Assembly: GCA_035533215.1 (NCBI GenBank)
Contig: DATLUG010000029.1
Coordinates: 1-64,000 of the forward strand
Direction: 5' to 3'
Source: DAHUZL01 sp035533215
Lineage (GTDB): Bacteria > Chloroflexota > Dormibacteria > Aeolococcales > Bog-877
Length of the DNA: 64,000 nucleotides
Of this stretch, positions 1 through 8,377 are shown piece after piece. Below the pieces are notes generated by a model. It did no database searches. It saw only the letters and a program-made list of their open reading frames with translations, and had not been told where the DNA came from. The position numbers and the translations under genes were made by a program. Every line of letters starts with the position of its first letter. Position 1 is the stretch's first letter.

Positions 1-351
1 CAGCTGCTGCAGCGCCGGGTAGACCGCCCCCGGGCTCGGTCGCCAGAGGCCCCGGCTCCGCTCCTCGATCGCCTGCATCAGCTGGTAGCCGTTGCGGGGC
101 TCCTCCGCCAGCAGGACCAGGAGGGCCGCGCGCACATCGCCGCGGCGGGCGCGCGGGCCGCCCCGGAAGCCGCCCCAGCCGCCACCGGCGAAGGCGCCGC
201 CGAAGGGGCCCGAGGGAAACCGGGGCCGCCCCGGGCGGCCGAACCCGCGCGCCCACTCCCGCGCCATCACCCGGCCGGCGAAGGCCATCCGGGCCATGTG
301 GGGCCAGCATCCCCCGTCCGGCCACGTTCCGTGTGCGGTCTCGGCGTCCAT
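1..351 (-). CDS. PadR-family transcriptional regulator (3' end outside window)
   Basis: The minus-strand frame opens at an ATG at 351 and runs off the window edge, giving 117 visible codons. After a Gly/Arg/Phe-rich leader of about 70 residues comes the PadR winged-helix core. It reads DVRAALLVLLAEEPRNGYQL, then an MQAIEERS helix and the recognition region RPSPGAVYPALQQL. PadR proteins are dimeric winged-helix repressors, often self-regulated and linked to transport or stress genes. A GAGG element lies about 10 nt before the ATG. A short dyad upstream may be its operator. The Gly-rich leader resembles PadR proteins of actinobacteria. The dimerisation helix and any ligand pocket are outside the window. 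Confidence 0.88.
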   Translation of the reverse strand, partial: MDAETAHGTWPDGGCWPHMARMAFAGRVMAREWARGFGRPGRPRFPSGPFGGAFAGGGWGGFRGGPRARRGDVRAALLVLLAEEPRNGYQLMQAIEERSRGLWRPSPGAVYPALQQL

Positions 352-389
352 GGCGTGTACCTCACAGCTTGCTCGTCCCAGGAGCATCA

Positions 390-410
390 CGATATATCTT
401 AGCTCTATCG
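390..410. promoter_or_regulatory. Possible PadR operator dyad
   Basis: A CGATA ... TATCG inverted repeat (5-bp arms, 11-nt spacer) lies in an AT-rich patch about 40 nt upstream of the PadR start. The patch stands out in a GC-rich background and contains the palindrome GATATATC. PadR proteins commonly bind AT-rich dyads in their own promoters. This is position and symmetry only; no binding data. Confidence 0.3.
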
Positions 411-411
411 C

Positions 412-1347
412 TGTCAAGCCAGCGCACCGGGTCGCCGTTCGCCGCCCGACCGGCTGGGGAAAGCACCAACCTCGTCAGGTGCCCACCGAGGACCACCCAC
501 GTTCCCGACGCCTCGAGCGTGGCGGAGCTCCGCCGCCGACAGCACCGCGAGGGCAGGAGTCTCGACGCTCTCGTCTCGGCGCTCCTCGCGGAGGCGCTGG
601 CGAGTCTCCCGACCAGCTCGATGCGCTCGAATGGCCACCGACACCCATGCGGGGGCTGTTGAACTGAAGGATCGGGCGGCCGTCCGGCGGATGATCGGCA
701 CCCCCTGAGGCGCGGTGCTTGTCGACCACAAACGTGGTGCGTTCTCCGGATCTCCCGCACGCCTCCGGGGCGAGGCCCTCTGCCCGTTGGCGCCATCGGC
801 GGGCTGGTCGTGGCGGGTCCCCGCATGGACAGTGCCCGAGCGCCACCGGCGAGCGCCTGTCGAGCGCCAGCGGGGCGGCGCCCAGGGCGACCTCCTCGAG
901 TGGGCCGGGGTCGTTCTCGGCATCGGCTCCATGCGGTCCGCGCGCGCACACGCCGATCGCGACGGGCGCCGAGCGCGCGGCGTTTCGGTTGCCACAAAGC
1001 TCTGGCCGCGCGCTGGCGACGGGTGGCCACGGCAAGGTGGATCTCCGTCGCGCTGTTCTCGATCCTCCGCTGGGCATGGCTGGCCGCGGCGGTGCCGCTG
1101 CGCCTCGTGGTCGGACTGGGGTCTGCCGCTCGTTCGTCCGTTCCCGGCCGGCGCGCCTGGGTGGCGCGACGCGGCCGCGCGCTCGCGCCGCGCTCTGCAG
1201 CGCCGCCCGCGGGCGCCTTGCGGGAGGGCGACCGGCGCCACCGAGGCAACCTCGCCGCAGGGGGGCCCGGCCTGAGCTGTCCCGGGGTGCTCCCCGCGTG
1301 GCACCGGTGTCCCGCCGGTGGGCGAAGGGACAACGGTCAGGCGGCAC
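412..1347. other. 936-bp stretch without a supported gene
   Basis: Every long frame here is Arg/Pro/Ala-rich and lacks recognisable domains, start sites with Shine-Dalgarno sequences, or a conserved protein pattern. The only hint is a plus-strand segment near 486-610 that resembles a ribbon-helix-helix antitoxin core (VAELRRRQHREGRSLDALV). It has no plausible start codon of its own, so it looks like a relic of a toxin-antitoxin locus. Confidence 0.5.
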
Positions 1348-2031
1348 TCAGACGAGGGCGATCCGTCGCGCCAGGTCGGGATAGTCGACGACAAGCCCGT
1401 CGCCATCCACGACCAGCTCGGCACGGAACTCGGAGTCGAGCGCCCTGTACTCCACCAGCGCCGAGTCGAGGTCCAGCCGGCGCAGGTGGCGATAGCGTTG
1501 CGGGCTCACCGTCACCGCCAGGTCGGGGACCGAAACCCAGGCCATCCGCAAGTCGAGCGGTCGCGCCGGCGGTGCGCCCCGCCGCCCCACCAGGTCGTGG
1601 CGAAGGATCGGCATGGTGTTGGTGAACGGGCAGAGCCCCAGATCGCCGTCGAGGGCGCCGGTGAGAGCGGAGGGGTCCGCGCAGCCGGGGGGCGGAAGGA
1701 TCCCCATGCCGTCGCGTGACGCATCGGCCCTCCACGTCCCGTCCTCCGCACGCTCCAGCCGCAGCGTGCGCGCCCAGCCGTCGCCCCACACCGCGACCCG
1801 GAGGCGGCGCGTCACCCAGTCGGAGCCGGTCACCAGGCGGTAGTGGAGGAGAGAGCCGGGGAGGGAGCTGGAGCCCTCGGCCAGAAGTCGGTCGGCCCCC
1901 AACTCCGCTCGAACCACCTCGATGCGGTCAGGATCGAGGCCCTGCCATGCCACCGCGCGGGTCGTCGCCAAGGGACCACTCCGCTTCCACCCGCCAGGAT
2001 CGCTCCACCCTACCAGCGCGCCGGTGCTCAC
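1348..2031 (-). CDS. Putative glycolipid-binding family protein
   Basis: A 227-residue soluble protein starting at GTG 2031, with no signal peptide or membrane segment. The pattern is that of the putative glycolipid-binding family (Pfam Glycolipid_bind). It has an N-terminal strand region with W-D-G-W-like motifs (AVWGDGWARTL). The central part carries the family-typical CPFTNTMPILR segment. A C-terminal LDSALVEYRALDSEFRAELV region follows, ending in a short hydrophobic tail. The biochemical role of the family is not established; the name comes from an assigned fold. It is monocistronic here, between a gene-free stretch and decayed surface-protein genes. The start could be slightly further downstream. 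Confidence 0.8.
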   Translation of the reverse strand: MSTGALVGWSDPGGWKRSGPLATTRAVAWQGLDPDRIEVVRAELGADRLLAEGSSSLPGSLLHYRLVTGSDWVTRRLRVAVWGDGWARTLRLERAEDGTWRADASRDGMGILPPPGCADPSALTGALDGDLGLCPFTNTMPILRHDLVGRRGAPPARPLDLRMAWVSVPDLAVTVSPQRYRHLRRLDLDSALVEYRALDSEFRAELVVDGDGLVVDYPDLARRIALV

Positions 2032-2101
2032 CGGAGCCCGCGCGCCGCAGCGGACGGGCTGGTCGATGCGCTCCGGCGGACCGCGCCCCGGGCACCCGTC
2101 C

Positions 2102-2501
2102 CTACTGGGCGGCCGTGACCTCGAGCCGGCCGATGCCGAGGATCGGGGCCTCGTCGGCGGGGTCCGGATCGGAGCATGTCCACGTCCCGCGCGCCTCGGA
2201 GCAGTCCCGGTAGTTGGAGCTCAGCACGCTGCCGTCGCTGCGCCGGAACTCGACCCACACCGTGCGGGCGTCGTCGGGAGCCAGGGTGAACGACACCGAT
2301 CGGACCGAAGGGTCGAGGCCCCGCATGTCGACGGCGTAGTGGATGTCGGCCACGGTGAGGCCGGAGATCGGCCCGGTGCCGAGGCTGGCCCCCGAGGCGT
2401 CCAGGGACCCGCTGGCCGCGTGCGCGTAGGTCGGCCCCGGCGCTCAGCACCCCGAGGACGAGGACCGCGGCCAACGGCACCGCTCCTCGACCCCTGGTCA
2501 T
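2102..2501 (-). pseudogene. Frameshifted secreted beta-sandwich protein (paralogue 3 of the SipW-type module)
   Basis: A signal peptide begins at ATG 2501 (MTRGRGAVPLAAVLVLGVLS). Just after it, near 2430-2450, the reading frame must shift to join the mature domain, which runs to the stop at 2102. That domain contains VADIHYAVDM, VRSVSFTLAPDDARTVWVEF, YRDC, TWTCS and LGIGRLEVTA. This order of elements matches the intact protein encoded at 5269-5712: I-x-Y, VSF, a Cys, WxC, and a final strand L-x-V-x-A. It therefore appears to be a tandem paralogue disabled by one indel; a sequencing error is possible. Cysteines C and WTC are retained. Confidence 0.62.
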
Positions 2502-2606
2502 CACCCTGTGCTCCGACGGACGCGGGAGCCCGGGACCGGACCGGGGGCGCCGACGCCAGCGGTCACCGCTCCAGACGGACCGGCCGGCGGCCACGGCCGG
2601 CAGACC

Positions 2607-3330
2607 TCACGACCCACCATGACGGCCGTTCGCTGCGGGTGGACGGGCGCGCCCGTCCCGCACCACCACCAGGACCAGTCCCTCCCCGAGGAGGACCAGC
2701 AGGCCGCCGAGGAGGAACGGCACGCTGGCGCCGGTGTCGGGGGTGCTGGCGGTCGCGCCTGCGACCGCCCCGCTCGGCGAGGGCCCGGGGGTCCCATGCG
2801 CGGCCCCGGCCAGTGTGGGCGTCGGGCTCGCGGTGGTGGCCCCGACGACGCCGCCGGCCGGAGTCGGCGTCGGCGTCGGCGTCGGCGGCGGCGTCGCCAC
2901 CGTCATCACCTCCAGTTCGATCGCCGGCTGCACGCTGGCCTCCTGGGCCGGCCGCGGCCCCGAGCACGCCCAGACCCTCCCGTCTCGCCACAGGACGAGT
3001 ACGGAGAGCCGTCGGAGGTCCCGCCAACAGCGCCGAACTCGGCCCAGATCGGCTAGGTGCTGTCCGGCGTGAGCGTGAAGGACACCGCCTCGAACGTCTG
3101 GTCCTGCATCCTCGGGTCGAGGGTGTAGTGGAGGATGCCAGCGGTCCATCCCGTCTTCCCAGCCGCGGTCTGGTGGCCGACGAGGCTCGCCAGCCAAACC
3201 GGGCCTCTGCTCCCTGCCCCTGCGGCACCCGACGTCGACGCCACGGTCATCGTGACCAGACCGAGCCCGATCAGCGCCGCCCCACCAGGAGCAGGTGCCG
3301 AACCAGGAACGATCCGGATCCGATCGACAT
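2607..3330 (-). pseudogene. Decayed secreted beta-sandwich protein with PT-linker and PDTGA anchor tail (paralogue 2)
   Basis: Fragments in two minus-strand frames reconstruct one protein. A signal peptide opens at ATG 3330 (MSIGSGSFLVRHLLLVG). It needs a frameshift in a G-run near 3283 to continue as AALIGLGLVTMTVAST. The mature domain TAGILHYTLD ... FEAVSFTLTPDST then meets an in-frame TAG near 3053. A further shift near 2985 is needed to reach GRVWACS and IELEVMTVA. The C-terminus has a Pro-Thr linker, then STPDTGASVPFLLGG with a hydrophobic segment and Arg residues. That is a sortase-like anchor tail. At least three lesions make this a pseudogene rather than one sequencing slip. It is paralogous to the genes at 2102-2501 and 5269-5712. 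Confidence 0.65.
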
Positions 3331-3365
3331 CGCGGGCCCGCGCGCCGACTCGCCCTGGGCCGAAC

Positions 3366-4610
3366 CTACCGCCGGGTGCTGGCTCGCTCGGCCGGCGGGC
3401 GCCGGGAGCTGCCGCCGCGGGGCGAGCTAGGCGATCCGTTCTGACTCCTGGCCCCGGCGAATGCCGCGATCAGCCGGCTGTGGTCGGAGAGTGACCCGCT
3501 CGGGCCCCGCGCCGGGACAGCCGAAGTGTCGTCCTCCGAGGCGGTGTGCTGGGGCAGCGGATTCGATCTGGTGCGGTAGAGATAAACCACCCCGCTGTCG
3601 AGGACCATGTACGAGGTGGTCGAGCCATCCTCCGCGGCCAGGATCAGCGTCTCGAAGCGCTTGGCGAGCCCGACCAGGCCGTCGAACGACTCAAGCTCGA
3701 TGAGTCGGCCATCCGGCGCGCTCAGCACGGGCACCAGCAGCGCTCCGTGACGCGCCTCGATCCGCACCCGCTCATCGCGGTGATTGAGCGCTCCCAGGAT
3801 GCTTCGGCTGGACACAGCAGCGAGAGCCAGGGCAGCAGCCAACAGGCCGAGGGCGATGAACTCCGCCTGCCGAAGCGGCAGCGAGAGCTCACGGAACGAG
3901 AGCGCGCTCGGCACGTCCACCACCCGCGGGATGATGCCCGTGCTGGTCACCCGATACAGTCGGGAACCCCCCGTGGCGGGGGGCTGCAGGACCTGACCAT
4001 TCAGGGTGAGGGTGAGCGCGGGCGCCATGACGGTGTTGAGAGGAAGGCCACCGACCGACCCCCGCACCCTGATCACAGGGACCAGCCGCACCGTCACCGG
4101 TTGCTGGAACCCCCCTGCGGCTGCGCCGTACTGCTGCGCGATCACCGCTATTTCGTGCAGGGAGAGGGTTCCGCGGACCGCGCCGCCGCTGCCGGTGAAG
4201 GCGGTCGGACGCTGAAGCTGAAGCGTCCGACTCAGGCCCTGCCCATTCTGGACCCTGGCTGTCATCTGAGCCGTTCCCGCCGCCACCAGCGTCTGGTCGC
4301 TCGTCAGGCGGAACGCGAAGGACACGCCCAGGGCGTGGACCAGCTTGAGGAAGACTGGCTGGCCGGTTACCACCCTGGGTGCAGCGTAGATCGAGTCAGG
4401 GTTGACCGCTCCCGAGTAGCTGAAGGTCCCCGAGACGCGATAGCCGATGGGCCGGGCCGTGGCCCGGACCGCGGGCTGCGCCAGCGCAATCCCACCGAGC
4501 CCGAAACCGGCCAGGCCCAGCACGGCGGCCAGCACGAGCAAATCGAAGCGGAGCTGACGCGGGTGCGAGCTCGGTGGACGACGTGGGTCGGTGGCGGAGC
4601 GATCAGACAT
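3366..4610 (-). CDS. DUF5305-like membrane protein of SipW-type secretion locus
   Basis: A 414-residue protein. The ATG at 4610 is preferred over the ATG at 4634 because GAAGGAGG lies about 10 nt before it. The order is a cytoplasmic N-terminus, TM1 (residues about 24-45), an extracytoplasmic beta-rich domain (about 50-245, including GTFSYSGAVNPDSIY), TM2 (about 251-268) and a cytoplasmic tail (about 270-414). The tail has a Ser/Pro/Arg-rich, probably disordered end. The FSYSG ... VY strand pattern and two-TM topology fit DUF5305. That family is known from archaea and bacteria beside ER-type signal peptidases; its biochemical role is unknown. The start overlaps the end of the peptidase gene by 8 nt, implying translational coupling. 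A scaffold or assembly role for the exported protein is inference. Confidence 0.72.
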   Translation of the reverse strand: MSDRSATDPRRPPSSHPRQLRFDLLVLAAVLGLAGFGLGGIALAQPAVRATARPIGYRVSGTFSYSGAVNPDSIYAAPRVVTGQPVFLKLVHALGVSFAFRLTSDQTLVAAGTAQMTARVQNGQGLSRTLQLQRPTAFTGSGGAVRGTLSLHEIAVIAQQYGAAAGGFQQPVTVRLVPVIRVRGSVGGLPLNTVMAPALTLTLNGQVLQPPATGGSRLYRVTSTGIIPRVVDVPSALSFRELSLPLRQAEFIALGLLAAALALAAVSSRSILGALNHRDERVRIEARHGALLVPVLSAPDGRLIELESFDGLVGLAKRFETLILAAEDGSTTSYMVLDSGVVYLYRTRSNPLPQHTASEDDTSAVPARGPSGSLSDHSRLIAAFAGARSQNGSPSSPRGGSSRRPPAERASTRR

Positions 4611-5169
4611 GGTGCCGGTGCCTCCTTCGCACATGCCGTGAGGGCCGGGCCGGTGAGACGGTCAGGATCCACAGGGCCCCCAGGATGACCGCGGCGACAA
4701 TCGGGGTGCGCAGATATTCGACCAGGAGGCCGGCCTGAGGCAGGTGGATCCACTCTGCCCCGACGATCTGCGACCGGGTCGGCTGGTAGGGGTCCGCGAA
4801 CTTGTTGTTGTCGCCCTTGAAGGTGTATCGACCTCTGCGTTCCGCGACGATCCGGTGCAGAACCACAAGGCCCTTCAACTCGGGATCGCGATAGCCAGCC
4901 ACCTCGCCGACCCGATACCGGCTCTCGGCCTTCACCACCACCAGGTCGCCGGTGTGATAGCGGGGCAGCATGCTGACGCCGGACACCACAGCGTAGAAGG
5001 AGCTGCCCCCGAGGGGCACCGGCATCACGACCCGCCAGGCTCCAGCAACCGCTCCAAGCAGCAGCAGCCACAGGAGGGTCCGGATCGCCCGTGCTGCCAT
5101 CCGGGAGCCGAGCGCGGACCTTGTGCCCGCAGGAGTGCGGTCACCGAGGCTCAGGTTGGCCACCGTCAT
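4603..5169 (-). CDS. Type I signal peptidase, SipW/ER type (S26B)
   Basis: A 188-residue membrane peptidase. It has TM1 (about 30-48), catalytic Ser66 in GVSMLPRYHTGDLVVV, and His105 in VVLHRIV in place of the Lys of bacterial LepB. Next come the conserved YTFKGDNNKFADPY box and TM2 (about 155-171). A Ser-His dyad defines the SipW/archaeal/ER class, which cleaves precursors such as TasA and CalY. The ATG at 5169 has GGAG six bases upstream. The alternative ATG at 5233-5235 sits inside the loop of a strong hairpin and is unlikely. The gene lies between a small secreted protein and the DUF5305 protein, so the secreted protein is its likely substrate. Confidence 0.88.
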   Translation of the reverse strand: MTVANLSLGDRTPAGTRSALGSRMAARAIRTLLWLLLLGAVAGAWRVVMPVPLGGSSFYAVVSGVSMLPRYHTGDLVVVKAESRYRVGEVAGYRDPELKGLVVLHRIVAERRGRYTFKGDNNKFADPYQPTRSQIVGAEWIHLPQAGLLVEYLRTPIVAAVILGALWILTVSPARPSRHVRRRHRHHV

Positions 5170-5217
5170 GGCTGCTCCGTTCAGAAAGAGGTGGGCTGGT
5201 CTCGCAAGGGCCACGAG

Positions 5218-5249
5218 GAGCCGGGCAGCGTCCATGCGCTGCCCGGCTC
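5218..5249 (-). terminator. 13-bp perfect hairpin after the secreted-protein gene
   Basis: GAGCCGGGCAGCG pairs perfectly with CGCTGCCCGGCTC across a 6-nt loop. It starts 20 nt after the stop of the secreted-protein gene (5269) and lies 49 nt before the peptidase start. There is no U-tract, so it may act as a leaky terminator or an mRNA 3'-end stabiliser. Either would give more secreted substrate than peptidase mRNA. Confidence 0.6.
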
Positions 5250-5268
5250 GTTCGCCGCTCGGATGTGA

Positions 5269-5712
5269 CTACGACGTGGCGCGGACGTGCAGTGACGTGA
5301 TCGGGCCGGGAGCGACACCACCCGGGAAGTTGCAGTTCCAGCTGGTGAAGCTGTAGGGCTCACTCTGATTGCTGCCGGGCTGAACTCCGTTGACCTCGCT
5401 GCAGACCTCCCAGGCCGTGATCAGGGTCCCGTTCTTGTCGAACGCGACATACGCATTCGCGGCGGGCGGCTCGGTCCCGTTCGAGGCCTCCGCCTGGAAG
5501 CTGACCTGGCAGATGCTGCCGTTGTTGGGGCATGCGTACCCCTCAGTGTTGTCGTTGTAGCTGATGTGGTTGATCAGGTATCCGGAGACGACGCCTGAGC
5601 CACCGCCGGCGCCGGTCTGGTCGATCTGATTGCTGGCCATGAACGCGAAGCCGGAGCCTGCGATCACCGCGCCCGCGGCGAGCAGAATGACCCTGGTGCG
5701 AAGTCCTCTCAT
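5269..5712 (-). CDS. Small secreted beta-sandwich protein, likely substrate of the adjacent SipW-type peptidase
   Basis: A 147-residue protein starting at ATG 5712, inside an ATGA overlap with the response-regulator stop. The N-terminus is a signal-anchor (about residues 6-25, RVILLAAGAVIAGSGFAF) followed by MASNQ and a Gly-rich spacer. The mature part alternates hydrophobic strands and contains Cys61, Cys68, Cys104 and Cys127, which could form two disulfides. The size, signal, and neighbouring SipW-type peptidase resemble TasA/CalY/camelysin-type surface proteins. The sequence itself is not recognisably TasA, so fibre formation is inference. Two decayed paralogues lie downstream at 2102-2501 and 2607-3330. 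A strong hairpin follows the stop. Confidence 0.72.
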   Translation of the reverse strand: MRGLRTRVILLAAGAVIAGSGFAFMASNQIDQTGAGGGSGVVSGYLINHISYNDNTEGYACPNNGSICQVSFQAEASNGTEPPAANAYVAFDKNGTLITAWEVCSEVNGVQPGSNQSEPYSFTSWNCNFPGGVAPGPITSLHVRATS

Positions 5713-6668
5713 CGTCTCCCTCCGAAGCGGCGGTCTCTGACCGCCAGCGCATGGAGCATCGCGGATGCCCTCGCCCGCGGTTCCGGAGGGATCGCGGCGG
5801 AGCGCTCGGCGTGGATGCCGCTCGCCGCAAGGTCCAGGACCGGCACGAGAGCCCGGTGCTGGATCTCAGGATCGCGACCCGGGCGACGCCCGTCATCTAC
5901 AAGCTTGTAGATTTCTGGGCGGGACGAGCCCTCACCGCCGCACCTGTTGCCCGCGCCATGGCGGTCCAGCGCGTCGTCGCCCGCCGCCCAGCCGGCCTGC
6001 CAGGCGCGCGCGATCGCCGCCTGCTGCGTGTGGACGTCGAGCTTGCCCAGCACGGCGTGGATCTGGCTGCGGACCGTCCCGACCGCCACACACCACTGCG
6101 CGGCGATCTCGTCGGCGGTGAGTCCCTCGACCAGCGACCGGAGCACGTCCCGCTCGCGCCGGGTCAGTCGAACGAACGGGGCCAGCCGCGCCTTCTTCTC
6201 CGCCCGGCCAGCGCGCAGCTCGGCGAGCAGTCGGTCCCGCTCGCGGCTCGTCAGAGCGGTGCCGCCCCTGGCCACCTGGGCCACCGTGGCCACCAGCTGC
6301 TCGAGCGGCTCGGACTTGCAGACCAGGCCGACGGCGCCCTGTGCCACGCAGCCAGCGAGCCGGATGCGGTCGGAGCTCCCGCTGAGGACGACCACCCGCG
6401 CTCCGGCGCGGGACAGGGGCTCCACCAGCTCGGCGCCGTCGACTCCGCCACCGAGGTCGAGGTCGAGCAGCACCACCGGTGGTGCTGCACCCACCCCGGC
6501 CACCGCTGCCAGCACCCCCGGAGCCGTCACCGGCTCGGAGGTCACCACCACCGACGGCAGCCCGTGGGCCCGGAGGGCAGCGGCGAGGCTGGCGGCCACC
6601 ATCGCATGGTCCTCGACCACTGCCACCGCCGCCTCTGTGGCGGTCTCCCCTGCGCGGTCCACCCTCAC
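5709..6668 (-). CDS. NarL/LuxR-type response regulator with extra C-terminal tail
   Basis: A 319-residue regulator starting at GTG 6668, which overlaps the kinase stop by GTGA. The receiver domain (about 14-130) has acidic VEDHAMV, phospho-acceptor Asp69 (LLDLDL) and conserved Lys118. The LuxR-type helix-turn-helix spans about 168-222 (LTRRERDVLRSLVEGLTADEIA, then VGTVRSQIHAVLGKL). About 95 further residues, Arg/Ala-rich, run on to a stop that overlaps the ATG of the secreted-protein gene (ATGA). So kinase, regulator and exported protein are translationally chained. The tail has no known domain. It may simply be the cost of keeping that overlap. Confidence 0.87.
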   Translation of the reverse strand: MRVDRAGETATEAAVAVVEDHAMVAASLAAALRAHGLPSVVVTSEPVTAPGVLAAVAGVGAAPPVVLLDLDLGGGVDGAELVEPLSRAGARVVVLSGSSDRIRLAGCVAQGAVGLVCKSEPLEQLVATVAQVARGGTALTSRERDRLLAELRAGRAEKKARLAPFVRLTRRERDVLRSLVEGLTADEIAAQWCVAVGTVRSQIHAVLGKLDVHTQQAAIARAWQAGWAAGDDALDRHGAGNRCGGEGSSRPEIYKLVDDGRRPGRDPEIQHRALVPVLDLAASGIHAERSAAIPPEPRARASAMLHALAVRDRRFGGRR

Positions 6669-8377
6669 GCCCGCCCTTCCAGCGGCCCGGTGGCTCTCCG
6701 GGGCGTGGAGGCGCTAGCCTGCCGACGGTCTCGGTCCGCTGGAGGATCCGGCTGGGCCGACCTCAACCGCAGGACGAAGCGGGCCCCCCCTCCCGCTCGG
6801 TCCTCCACCCCGACGTCACCACCCTGCTCACGTACCAGCCGGCGCGCGATGTGGAGCCCGAGGCCCTCGCCGACCGCGGCGGCATCTCCGCGCCATCCGC
6901 GGGCGAACGCCGCCTCCCGGTGGGCGGCGGGGATACCCGGTCCCCGGTCCTCGATGGTGACTGTCGCCACCCCCGCCTCCACGCCCGCGGTCACCAGCAC
7001 CGGCGACCCCGGTGCGTGGACCCGGGCGTTGTCGAGGAGCGCCCGCACGGCGCGCGCCAGCATGGCCGGCTCGGCGGCAGGCGCCTGCAGCCGGTCGCGG
7101 AAGTCGAGCCGGACGGGGAGTCCCTGCCTCCGGGCGACGGCCGCCTCGCGGGTCAGCACCTCAGCCAGACTGAGCGCGCTGCCGAGGGGCCGATCCGCGG
7201 CCGCCAGGGACGCGAGGCTCTCCAGCCCCCAGCGAACGAACTGGAGCGCCTCGCGGGCGTCGTCGGACTCCAGCTCCTGGACGCGGGGCTCGAGGAGGTG
7301 CAGCCCGCTCCGCATGGCGAGGAGGGCGGAGCGGACCTCGTGGCGAGCCTCGGCCGAGCGCGCATGCTCCGTCCGGCGGGAGTGCTCGAGCGCGAGGCGG
7401 CGCACCTCCGACTCCCGCAGCGCGGAACCCTGGGTGACGATGCGGGCCCGAAGGGTGACCACTGCCCCGACGACGGCGCAGAGCGCCGCCTCGAACCGGA
7501 ACGCGCTCGGCATCGCCGTGGCGCTGGACAGTCGAGCCACGCCCAGGACCACCGCCGCGCCGGACTGCGCCAGCACCAGCAGGCTGACCGAGAGGTACAG
7601 GTGCAGCGGCCGTCGCTCGCGCCACCAGGTGACCGCATACACACCGGCCACGAGGGTGGACGCGATCGCGACCGCCGCCCCGCTCACGACCTGGCCAACC
7701 GCAGGCGCCCGGGAGGCGCTCTGGAAGCCGGTGAGGACGAGGGCGCCCGCGAGGAGGAGGGTCGCGGGCGCGAGCCATGTGCGCCAACCCCCGGTGACCA
7801 TCCGAGAACTGAGGACGCGAGCGGCGGGCCAGACCAGAAGGCAAAGGCCCGCGATCAGGGCGATGGAGGCCCCGATGTCGAGGGCCTGGAGGTTGCCGCC
7901 GACGTCGAGGAGCGCTGGTCGGAGGCCCACGGCCAGCAGCCTCGGTGCCTCGATCACCCCGAAGACGAACAGGCCGGCACTCACCGGGAGCCACTCCGCG
8001 GGCTCCCCGGCGATCTGCCACATCAGAAGGCAGGCGGAGGCCCCGAACAGGGCCAGCACGACGGTTCCGAAGGCCAGCCCCTGGTCAAGCGCAGCCGCCT
8101 GATAGGCTGCGGCCACGCCGTGGTGGCTTGCGAGCAGCGCCTGGCCCACCCAGGTCGCCACCGCCGGCGCCCCGCCGAGCAGCACCGGCCGCACCCAGGA
8201 CCTGGAGGCGCCAGCCGCCGGGGACCTGAACCGCCAGCCCGACTCGATCGCACCCGATGCGCGGGCGGCACCGTGCGGCGGGGACCGCGTCGGCATCGCT
8301 CGGGGACGACTCGCCAAGGCCACCTCCGCCCAATTGGCTCCACGGAGACCGTGGAGTCGAGGCGGGGGCGGGTTCAC
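6665..8377 (-). CDS. Multi-TM sensor histidine kinase
   Basis: About eight hydrophobic segments (residues about 62-315), a likely 7/8-TM sensor, are followed by the dimerisation helix. His346 sits in EARHEVRSALLAMRSGL. The HATPase domain has an N box (LLDNARVHAPGSPV), G1 (IEDRGPGIP) and G2 (GEGLGLHIARRL). The phospho-acceptor region is short and atypical (RHEVRSAL rather than HELRTPL). The gene ends in a GTGA overlap with the response regulator, its evident partner. The start is uncertain: GTG 8377 gives 570 residues, and ATG 8296 would remove 27 low-complexity residues. The ligand is unknown. Its output likely includes the downstream SipW-type module. Confidence 0.85.
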   Translation of the reverse strand: MNPPPPRLHGLRGANWAEVALASRPRAMPTRSPPHGAARASGAIESGWRFRSPAAGASRSWVRPVLLGGAPAVATWVGQALLASHHGVAAAYQAAALDQGLAFGTVVLALFGASACLLMWQIAGEPAEWLPVSAGLFVFGVIEAPRLLAVGLRPALLDVGGNLQALDIGASIALIAGLCLLVWPAARVLSSRMVTGGWRTWLAPATLLLAGALVLTGFQSASRAPAVGQVVSGAAVAIASTLVAGVYAVTWWRERRPLHLYLSVSLLVLAQSGAAVVLGVARLSSATAMPSAFRFEAALCAVVGAVVTLRARIVTQGSALRESEVRRLALEHSRRTEHARSAEARHEVRSALLAMRSGLHLLEPRVQELESDDAREALQFVRWGLESLASLAAADRPLGSALSLAEVLTREAAVARRQGLPVRLDFRDRLQAPAAEPAMLARAVRALLDNARVHAPGSPVLVTAGVEAGVATVTIEDRGPGIPAAHREAAFARGWRGDAAAVGEGLGLHIARRLVREQGGDVGVEDRAGGGARFVLRLRSAQPDPPADRDRRQASASTPRRATGPLEGRA

